Shown here piece after piece: positions 1 through 4,792 of a DNA stretch of 5,404 bases. The position numbers and the translations under genes were made by a program. Source of the stretch: an uncultured Actinomycetes bacterium (GTDB taxonomy: Bacteria; Actinomycetota; Actinomycetes; Nanopelagicales; Nanopelagicaceae); the NCBI GenBank assembly GCA_903953805.1, contig CAJBLC010000160.1, positions 1 to 5,404 of the forward strand. The letters are read 5' to 3'. The notes beneath the pieces are model-generated. The model saw only the letters and a list, made by a program, of their open reading frames with translations, was not told the DNA's origin and did not search any database. Positions within the stretch are counted from its first letter, which is position 1. Each line of letters opens with the position of its first letter.

Positions 1-431
1 CGCTCAGCGAGAGCGAGCTCTGAGATAAGAATCTGCTTTGCCTTAGCAAGCATGCGCTTCTCACCAGCTGAGAGACCACGATCGAGATCGCGGCGATAGA
101 GCTCGCGAACAACTTCAGCGACCTTGATGACATCTCCTGATGCAAGCTTTTCGACATTTGCCTTGTAGCGACGAGACCAGTTTGTTGGCTCTTCGGTGTA
201 TGGCTGACGGAGAACGCTAAAGACGCGATCGAGGCCCGCTGAGTCAACGACATCGCGAACGCCTACTAGATCAACATTTTCTGCTGGAACTCGAACGGTG
301 AGATCCCCTTGGGCTACCTTGAGAACGAGGTAGATCTTCTCTTCACCTTTGATGGTGCGGGTCTCAATTGCTTCAATGAGAGCTGCTCCGTGGTGGGGAT
401 ATACAACGGTTTCACCGACTTTAAATGACAT
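1..431 (-). CDS. carD: CarD family RNA polymerase-binding transcription factor (3' end cut off)
   Basis: CarD binds the RNA polymerase beta subunit and stabilises open promoter complexes, chiefly at rRNA and housekeeping promoters. The reading frame is open from the ATG at 431 to the window edge (143 codons). The M. tuberculosis protein has about 162 residues, so roughly 19 C-terminal residues lie outside. The N-terminal RNAP-interaction domain (about 1-53) begins MSFKVGETVVYPHHGAAL and keeps R25 and R47, the residues known to contact beta. The helical C-terminal domain keeps W85 in EEPTNWSRRYKAN, the tryptophan that wedges at the upstream edge of the -10 bubble, and the conserved GLSAGEKRMLAKA stretch near 119-131. 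A Shine-Dalgarno-like GAAAGGTG (complement of 441-448) lies 9 nt before the ATG and supports this start. The gene is divergent from the lipoprotein gene, 52 bp away. Family assignment is near certain. Confidence 0.97.
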   Translation of the reverse strand, partial: MSFKVGETVVYPHHGAALIEAIETRTIKGEEKIYLVLKVAQGDLTVRVPAENVDLVGVRDVVDSAGLDRVFSVLRQPYTEEPTNWSRRYKANVEKLASGDVIKVAEVVRELYRRDLDRGLSAGEKRMLAKAKQILISELALAE

Positions 432-440
432 CGAGTTTTG

Positions 441-448
441 CACCTTTC
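441..448 (-). promoter_or_regulatory. Ribosome binding site of carD
   Basis: The complement reads GAAAGGTG and ends 9 nt before the carD ATG. It is the clearest Shine-Dalgarno at a non-coupled gene in the window, in contrast to the senX3, phoU and gpm starts, which have none. Confidence 0.6.
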
Positions 449-459
449 GATAGGGACCA

Positions 460-465
460 ATAATA
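460..465 (-). promoter_or_regulatory. Candidate -10 element for carD
   Basis: The complement reads TATTAT, a good match to the sigma-70/SigA consensus TATAAT. A transcript starting about 7 nt downstream (near 453) would have a leader of roughly 22 nt holding the carD ribosome binding site. I see no clear TTGACA-like -35 box at the right distance, so this rests on the hexamer and its position. Confidence 0.4.
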
Positions 466-470
466 GCAGG

Positions 471-476
471 TAAGAT
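471..476 (+). promoter_or_regulatory. Candidate -10 element for the lipoprotein gene, leaderless spacing
   Basis: TAAGAT fits TANNNT and lies 7 nt before the ATG at 484, so transcription would begin at or next to the start codon. The only Shine-Dalgarno-like alternative is GCAGGT at 466-471 with a long 12-nt spacer. The element lies only a few bases from the carD -10 candidate on the other strand, so the two promoters would be interleaved. Confidence 0.35.
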
Positions 477-483
477 TTGTTCC

Positions 484-957
484 ATGAAACGCAGCCAATA
501 CGCTCCGATTGCGATCGGAATTGCCTCTCTTTTTCTCTTGACAAGTTGCGGTGCTAATGGTCAAGGCGCACCTACTCGCAATATCAAGCAAGTTACTGAT
601 GGCATCGAGAAGGATTCTGGAACCATTTTTGCCCGAGATGTACTCCTTGTTGCTCAGCCTGATGGCTCAGCAGTACTAGTAGGAACCTTCATCAACGAAG
701 GCACTACTGCTGATGTTCTTAATTCAATCAGTATTAGTGGCACTGCGCTCAAATTCGATAAGCCTTCATATGCACTTGTTCAGAACAAGCCAGTGATCTT
801 CTCTGGCCCAACAGCAAATGCCCACGCTGTTATTGCGGGACTTAATGCAACACCAGGATCACGCGTGAAGATGGATATCACCTACGGAACAACACCCGGC
901 ATTACTGTCGATGTCCTTGTTCGTGAAAAGGATGCGATTTACGCCAACGTTGGCTAG
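484..957 (+). CDS. Small secreted lipoprotein of unknown function
   Basis: The 157-residue product starts with a basic N-terminus (MKR), a hydrophobic stretch at about 7-19, and a lipobox LTSC (19-22). C22 is therefore the predicted lipidation site, and the mature protein should be anchored on the outer face of the membrane. The remaining 135 or so residues alternate in a beta-rich way (for example VLLVAQPDGSAVLVGTFINEG near 53-73), which suggests one beta-sandwich domain. From memory, actinobacteria often carry a similar lipoprotein between the phoP/regX3 and carD genes, sometimes labelled as PCuAC/DUF461-like. I see no His/Met copper-binding motif (only one His in the whole protein, near 114, and almost no Met), so a copper chaperone role is not supported. 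The gene is divergent from carD and converges on regX3, with 8 bp between the stop codons. A link to phosphate stress is suggested only by position. Confidence 0.85.
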   Translation: MKRSQYAPIAIGIASLFLLTSCGANGQGAPTRNIKQVTDGIEKDSGTIFARDVLLVAQPDGSAVLVGTFINEGTTADVLNSISISGTALKFDKPSYALVQNKPVIFSGPTANAHAVIAGLNATPGSRVKMDITYGTTPGITVDVLVREKDAIYANVG

Positions 958-965
958 TTTGTTAC

Positions 966-1652
966 TTACGCTTCAAACTTATAGCCGAGACCGCGAACCG
1001 TCTGAATGAAGATGGGGTTCGCGGGATCAGCTTCAATCTTTGCACGCAAGCGCTTGATATGAACATCAAGAGTCTTGGTATCTCCGAAGTAATCGCTACC
1101 CCAGACACGGTCGATCAGTTGTGAACGAGTAAGTACTCGACCTGAGTTACGAATCAAGAATTCAAGGAGTTCAAACTCCTTCAGCGGAAGCGCTGTCTGC
1201 TCGTTATTCACATTCACTATGTGCCGCTCAACATCCATACGGACTGGGCCAGCAGTCAAGATTCCATCTGGAACGCTGTCACCGAAATCTTCACCTTGGC
1301 GGCGAAGCACGGCGCGGATACGGGCAACTAACTCACGTGTTGAATATGGCTTTGTTACATAATCATCTGCACCGAGTTCAAGGCCAACGACCTTATCTAC
1401 CTCTGAATCTTTTGCAGTCAACATGATGACTGGAACATTCGAACGCTGGCGGATCTGACGGCAGACCTCTGTGCCAGATAGACCGGGAAGCATCAGATCA
1501 AGCAAGATGAGATCGGCGCCATGGCGATCAAACTCGGCAATCGCACCATCTCCAGTGTCGGCAACTCGTACATCAAATCCTTCACGCCCTAAGAGATACG
1601 AGAGCGCATCTGAGAATGATGCTTCATCTTCGACAACGAGGATCTTCGTCAT
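966..1652 (-). CDS. regX3: Phosphate-responsive OmpR-family response regulator (RegX3/PhoP type)
   Basis: This 228-residue protein (M. tuberculosis RegX3 has 227) is the DNA-binding half of the phosphate-sensing two-component system. The receiver domain (about 1-118) has the acidic pair E8/D9, phosphoacceptor D52 in LILLDLMLPG, T79, and K101 in DDYVTKPYS. The C-terminal winged helix (about 128-228) holds KEFELLEFL, RSQLIDRVW, the recognition helix region around TLDVHIKRLRAKIE, and the ending VRGLGYKFEA. In relatives the phosphorylated protein activates pst, phoA-type and its own operon under phosphate limitation. The gene is second in an operon after senX3: its ATG overlaps the senX3 stop (TAATG), and GGAGG inside the end of senX3 lies 7 nt upstream. 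The TLDVHIKRLR signature favours RegX3/PhoP over other OmpR paralogues, and the adjoining phoU strengthens this. Confidence 0.93.
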   Translation of the reverse strand: MTKILVVEDEASFSDALSYLLGREGFDVRVADTGDGAIAEFDRHGADLILLDLMLPGLSGTEVCRQIRQRSNVPVIMLTAKDSEVDKVVGLELGADDYVTKPYSTRELVARIRAVLRRQGEDFGDSVPDGILTAGPVRMDVERHIVNVNNEQTALPLKEFELLEFLIRNSGRVLTRSQLIDRVWGSDYFGDTKTLDVHIKRLRAKIEADPANPIFIQTVRGLGYKFEA

Positions 1653-2755
1653 TACTTGGCCTCCACGGCTTTAAGCGTTGGTTGATTATCTTGGCTAGAA
1701 AGTGGGAAACGGATGGTGAATGTGCTGCCGGCACCTTCAACGGACCAGACAGATACATCGCCACCGTGATTGGTAGCAACGTGCTTCACAATAGATAGAC
1801 CTAGGCCGGTGCCACCAGTTGCGCGCGAACGTGCAGCATCGACGCGATAGAAGCGTTCGAAGATGCGCTCGAGTGCGCTCTCTGGAATACCGATTCCTTG
1901 GTCAGATACTGAAATCTCTGCGATGCCATCAATAACGCGAAGCGCGACCGCTACGCGAGTGCCTTCTGGGCTGTAGTTGATCGCATTCTCAATGAGGTTA
2001 TGGACCGCCATGATGACTTGATCACGACTTCCGGTGATCTCGACCTTCTCTGGAAGAGCAAGGACCACCTCAATTTTGCGCGCTTCAGCTGAGAGTGCAG
2101 TCTGATCATTTGCCTCTTTTGTAGCGAGAACGAGATCGATAACCTCACCACTCTTGAGTGGATCACCATCTTGCAGACGAGAGAGATCGATAATCTCTTG
2201 AACGAGACCAGAGAGACGTTGTGCTTCGGCCTGCATGCGATTAGCGAAGCGAGTGATCGCCTCTGGATCATCAGCAGCTCCGAGAACCGCCTCAGAGAGA
2301 ATAGAGAGCGCGCCGATCGGAGTCTTAAGTTCATGTGAAATATTTGCGACGAAATCACGACGGATCGCATCGAGGCGTCGCATCTCAGAGTCATCGAAGA
2401 TCAAGATCGCGATCAGACCTTCATCGCCGATCGGAGTAACGCGGACGAGAAGATCGTGTGTGCCATCACCGATCGGCCCACGTGGAAGTTCCATCGTCGC
2501 CTCTTGCTGTAAACCAGATCGACGAACGGCACGGACAAGGGTGAGTAACGAATTATTCAAAAGGAATCTATCGCGCGTTAAGTTGAAGGGTGCGACACCA
2601 GGGGTTGCGTAAATAATTGATTCACCGGGGGCGAGCACAAGAGCTTCGGCATCGATGCTATTCAAAAGATCAGTAAGAGTGGCAGGCAGGGCGCCGAGGG
2701 GCTGGGTCGCTGCCTCTGCAGCCACTTCGCGCTTCACTCGATTTAACCATGCCAC
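1652..2755 (-). CDS. senX3: Sensor histidine kinase of the SenX3/PhoR type, without visible membrane segments
   Basis: The 367-residue kinase should phosphorylate RegX3. A PAS-like region (about 29-122) precedes the dimerisation/phosphoacceptor helix FVANISHELKTPIGAL with H141. The ATPase domain follows, with the N box HNLIENAINYSP (252-263), G1 box DQGIGIPE (285-292), F box FERFYRVD (299-306) and G2 box GGTGLGLSIVKH (314-325). All catalytic motifs look intact. M. tuberculosis SenX3 (about 410 residues) has two N-terminal transmembrane helices; here the first 30 residues are polar or charged and no hydrophobic span exists. The start is GTG (complement of 2753-2755). It is essentially forced because an in-frame TAG lies two codons upstream (complement of 2759-2761), and the other upstream frames are stop-rich. 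No Shine-Dalgarno is visible. The kinase is therefore predicted to be cytosolic, unless a sequencing error or divergent 5' end hides the membrane part. Confidence 0.93.
   Translation of the reverse strand: MAWLNRVKREVAAEAATQPLGALPATLTDLLNSIDAEALVLAPGESIIYATPGVAPFNLTRDRFLLNNSLLTLVRAVRRSGLQQEATMELPRGPIGDGTHDLLVRVTPIGDEGLIAILIFDDSEMRRLDAIRRDFVANISHELKTPIGALSILSEAVLGAADDPEAITRFANRMQAEAQRLSGLVQEIIDLSRLQDGDPLKSGEVIDLVLATKEANDQTALSAEARKIEVVLALPEKVEITGSRDQVIMAVHNLIENAINYSPEGTRVAVALRVIDGIAEISVSDQGIGIPESALERIFERFYRVDAARSRATGGTGLGLSIVKHVATNHGGDVSVWSVEGAGSTFTIRFPLSSQDNQPTLKAVEAK
1660..1664 (-). promoter_or_regulatory. Ribosome binding site of regX3 within the senX3 end
   Basis: The complement reads GGAGG and lies 7 nt before the regX3 ATG, inside the last codons of senX3. 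Together with the TAATG overlap it supports this start and translational coupling of kinase and regulator. Confidence 0.75.
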
Positions 2756-2761
2756 GGGCTA

Positions 2762-2767
2762 ATCGTA
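2762..2767 (-). promoter_or_regulatory. Candidate -10 element for senX3-regX3, leaderless spacing
   Basis: The complement reads TACGAT (TANNNT, four of six to TATAAT), exactly 6 nt before the GTG start. Transcription would begin at the G of the start codon. No Shine-Dalgarno precedes the start, which agrees with a leaderless mRNA. No convincing -35 box is visible. Confidence 0.45.
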
Positions 2768-2815
2768 GAAGGGTAAGCAGGGCGCCTCTTACTGAAAGCC
2801 CACCATATGGGGACA

Positions 2816-2859
2816 AAACACCAAATCTTTACCCGTTATTCAGGGCTCGTTCACAGTCC
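2816..2859 (+). promoter_or_regulatory. PHO-box-like array of 11-bp direct repeat units (RegX3/PhoP operator)
   Basis: Actinobacterial PhoP binds tandem 11-bp units resembling GTTCACC plus four loose bases. Three in-register units are visible: CTTTACCCGTT (2827-2837), ATTCAGGGCTC (2838-2848) and GTTCACAGTCC (2849-2859). The best-conserved core TTCA recurs exactly 11 bp apart (2839 and 2850). A fourth, weak unit (2816-2826) shares only CACC with the consensus. The array lies between the divergent senX3 and phoU genes, a place where PhoP is known to bind in Streptomyces. If phoU transcription starts at its ATG, the best unit spans about -49 to -39, a normal activator position. It would also lie about 60-105 bp upstream of senX3, allowing autoregulation. 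Confidence 0.55.
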
Positions 2860-2885
2860 AAGCGGCACTAGGCCTACCGAGCCAT

Positions 2886-2891
2886 TACCCT
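2886..2891 (+). promoter_or_regulatory. Candidate -10 element for phoU, leaderless spacing
   Basis: TACCCT fits TANNNT and lies exactly 6 nt before the phoU ATG. The bases between are pyrimidines only, so there is no Shine-Dalgarno. It is a poor match to TATAAT (three of six), as expected for a promoter needing an activator at the adjacent PHO-box-like array. Confidence 0.35.
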
Positions 2892-2897
2892 TTCCCC

Positions 2898-3548
2898 ATG
2901 CGCGACATATTCCACGATGAGCTCGATTCGATCAATGAGACTCTCCTCCGTATGTCTGGCCTCGTCCGCGAAGCAATGACAGATGCCACCAAGTCACTTC
3001 TCACTGGCGATCTACAACTCGCTGAGAAGGTCATCGCAGCGGATCAGACAATCGATGATATTCAGCACGACCTAGATAACCGCACCATTAACTTGATGGC
3101 TCGCCAACAGCCAGTCGCATCAGATCTTCGCAATTTGGTTTCAACACTCCGCATCTCAGCAGACCTTGAGCGGATGGGTGATCTCGCGCATCACATTGCA
3201 AAGACTGCACGTATGCGTTTTCCTGGACAGGCAGTTCCAGAACTCTTAAAGCCACTTGTTGCAGATATGGATCGCGCTGCTTCAGCTATTGGTGAGAAGC
3301 TTTCAACTGTTCTTCAATATCGAGATACTGCTCGCGCACTAGAGCTCGATAAAGATGACGACGTCATGGATGATCTACACCGCAAGTTGATCGGTGTTCT
3401 TCTCGGCGACGATTGGTCATTCGGAATTGAAACTGCGATCGATATGACCTTGCTTGGTCGTTACTACGAACGCTTTGGCGATCATGCGGTATCAATCGCC
3501 AACCGCGTCTACTTCACCGTTACCGGTGAATACGTAACAGCTGAGTAA
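2898..3548 (+). CDS. phoU: Phosphate signalling regulator PhoU
   Basis: PhoU is a cytosolic all-helical dimer that restrains the phosphate-sensing kinase when phosphate is plentiful and acts with the Pst transporter. The 216-residue product has the usual length and the family's two three-helix repeats. Each carries the metal-binding E-x3-D signature: LERMGDLAHHI with E91 and D95, and YERFGDHAVSI with E191 and D195, exactly 100 residues apart. The first repeat also has the typical RQQPVASDLRNLVSTLRISADLER-like helix (about 69-92, quoted here only in outline). The start MRDIFHDELD is the standard PhoU beginning, so the ATG at 2898 is well supported although no Shine-Dalgarno precedes it. The gene is divergent from senX3-regX3 across a shared regulatory region, which fits a job of controlling that kinase. 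No pst genes are in the window. Its stop codon touches the gpm stop codon. Confidence 0.95.
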   Translation: MRDIFHDELDSINETLLRMSGLVREAMTDATKSLLTGDLQLAEKVIAADQTIDDIQHDLDNRTINLMARQQPVASDLRNLVSTLRISADLERMGDLAHHIAKTARMRFPGQAVPELLKPLVADMDRAASAIGEKLSTVLQYRDTARALELDKDDDVMDDLHRKLIGVLLGDDWSFGIETAIDMTLLGRYYERFGDHAVSIANRVYFTVTGEYVTAE

Positions 3549-4301
3549 TTACTTCTTACCCTGATTCGCTACTGCTTCAATAGCGGCCTTCGCTGCTTCA
3601 GGATCTAAGTACTCGCCACCGGTCTTCACTGGTGTGAAATCTGCATTGAGCTCATAAAGCAATGGGATTCCGGTTGGAATATTGAGTCCGGCGATCGCCT
3701 CATCACTAATTCCATCAAGATGCTTGACTAGCGCGCGAAGTGAGTTTCCGTGAGCTGTGACCAATACGGTCTTATGGTCAGCAAGGTCCTTCTTAATATC
3801 TGAATCCCAGTAAGGGATCATGCGAGTGATGACATCCTTTAAACATTCGGTTGCTGGCATCGCTGCACCAAGATCGGCATAGCGAGGATCCCCTGCCTGT
3901 GAATACTTATCGCCCGCATCAATCGGTGGAGGTGGCACATCGAACGAACGGCGCCAGAGTTGGAACTGCTCTTCACCATATTGAGCCAAAGTCTCTTTCT
4001 TATCCTTGCCTTGAAGCGCACCGTAATGACGCTCATTCAAGCGCCATGAACGACGGACTGGAATCCAGTGACGATCACAGGCATCGAGCGCGAGTTGTGA
4101 TGTATGAATCGCACGACGCAGGAGCGAAGTGTGAACGACATTTGGCAAGAGTCCACGATCTGCAAGAAGTGCACCGCCGCGCTTTGCTTCCGCTTCACCA
4201 GTAGCTGAGAGTCGAACATCGACCCAACCAGTAAAGAGGTTGAGGGCGTTCCATTCGGATTCGCCATGGCGCAGAAGGATCAAGTTATATGAAGAGGACA
4301 T
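3549..4301 (-). CDS. gpmA: 2,3-bisphosphoglycerate-dependent phosphoglycerate mutase
   Basis: The enzyme interconverts 3- and 2-phosphoglycerate in cytosolic glycolysis and gluconeogenesis through a phosphohistidine. The 250-residue length is normal for this family. The signature LLRHGESEWN gives R11 and catalytic H12, NLFTGW (21-26) follows, the LNERHYGALQGKDK segment carries the proton donor E90, and VTAHGNSLRALVKHL supplies the second histidine H184. The long insert with the WRRSFDVPPPP segment (116-126) is typical of true mutases and argues against a simple phosphatase of the same superfamily. The gene (gpm1 in mycobacteria) follows ybjN by 14 bp on the same strand and may be read through from mshA. 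A TATTCT hexamer 6 nt before the ATG suggests it also has its own leaderless promoter. No Shine-Dalgarno is seen. Confidence 0.96.
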   Translation of the reverse strand: MSSSYNLILLRHGESEWNALNLFTGWVDVRLSATGEAEAKRGGALLADRGLLPNVVHTSLLRRAIHTSQLALDACDRHWIPVRRSWRLNERHYGALQGKDKKETLAQYGEEQFQLWRRSFDVPPPPIDAGDKYSQAGDPRYADLGAAMPATECLKDVITRMIPYWDSDIKKDLADHKTVLVTAHGNSLRALVKHLDGISDEAIAGLNIPTGIPLLYELNADFTPVKTGGEYLDPEAAKAAIEAVANQGKK

Positions 4302-4307
4302 GACGCA

Positions 4308-4313
4308 AGAATA
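4308..4313 (-). promoter_or_regulatory. Candidate -10 element for gpm, leaderless spacing
   Basis: The complement reads TATTCT (TANNNT, four of six to TATAAT), exactly 6 nt before the gpm ATG, in the 14-bp gap after ybjN. The stretch before the ATG has no purine-rich Shine-Dalgarno. No -35 box is obvious in the overlapping end of ybjN. Confidence 0.45.
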
Positions 4314-4315
4314 AC

Positions 4316-4792
4316 TTAAATCAGATGTTCAAATGCCTTTAAATTTGCCAGAGATTCACCGCGCGAGACCCGCCAAGCCCATTCGCGTCGGATCGCAGTC
4401 GAAAATCCGAGCTCCAATAATTGGTTGAATGATGAGTCCGAATATTGAAGGACAGCGCCAAGTACCCGATCAATCTCTTGCTCGGTCACGGCATTCAGTG
4501 GCAGGCGACCAACCAAGTAGATATCCCCGAGTTCATTTATCGCATAGGCAACGGAGTACATCGAAGCATTCTTGGCGAGTAACCATTCATGAACGGCAGC
4601 GATATTCTCATCAGGTTTGCGAATGACAAAGGCATTGATGCCAAGGGAATGATCGCCAACAACGAGAGCGCAATGAGTCTGTAACTTCTTCTCGCCTGGC
4701 AGAGTAATAAGAAAGGTCTTGCTATCCACTTGTTCGGCATCGAGATCATGCGATGCAATGAACTCTTCAATCACCGCGAGCGGAGCGGCCAT
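4316..4792 (-). CDS. YbjN domain-containing protein
   Basis: The 158-residue product resembles the actinobacterial YbjN family, whose fold is like type III secretion chaperones and whose biochemical function is unknown. Features pointing that way are the N-terminal helix with a short acidic segment (about 5-21), the beta-rich centre TFLITLPGEKKLQTHCALVV (26-45), the FVIRKPDENIAAVHEWLLAKN stretch near 55-75, and the DIYLVGRLPLNAVTEQEIDR run at about 90-109. No signal peptide or membrane segment is visible. The ATG overlaps the mshA stop (TAATG), implying translational coupling, and gpm follows 14 bp later. M. tuberculosis has a gene of this family (Rv0487, from memory) directly after mshA. The same neighbourhood here supports the assignment but does not reveal a role. 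Confidence 0.8.
   Translation of the reverse strand: MAAPLAVIEEFIASHDLDAEQVDSKTFLITLPGEKKLQTHCALVVGDHSLGINAFVIRKPDENIAAVHEWLLAKNASMYSVAYAINELGDIYLVGRLPLNAVTEQEIDRVLGAVLQYSDSSFNQLLELGFSTAIRREWAWRVSRGESLANLKAFEHLI

Noticed and set aside
314..544. A 76-codon minus-strand frame across the carD start and the intergenic gap
   Set aside because: It overlaps carD in another frame and the lipoprotein start on the other strand, and its product is basic with no recognisable motif.
958..965. Possible bidirectional terminator between the lipoprotein gene and regX3
   Set aside because: The gap is 8 bp, and I see no stem-loop followed by a T run in or around it.
1951..2394. A 147-codon minus-strand frame overlapping senX3
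   Set aside because: It is an out-of-frame reading of the kinase; the translation is Ser/Arg/Leu-rich without domain features.
2235..2612. A 125-codon open frame on the plus strand within senX3
   Set aside because: It is antisense to intact, motif-rich kinase codons, its translation is Arg/Ser-rich low-complexity, and it lacks a family signature or ribosome binding site.
2803..2876. Two perfect 8-bp palindromes, CCATATGG (2803-2810) and TAGGCCTA (2869-2876), in the senX3-phoU gap
   Set aside because: About half of one such palindrome is expected by chance in 142 bp, and neither is repeated or flanked by extended symmetry, so no operator is claimed.
3851..4204. A 117-codon open frame on the plus strand within gpm
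   Set aside because: It lies opposite the conserved catalytic coding region of gpm, and its His/Arg-rich translation looks like a shadow.
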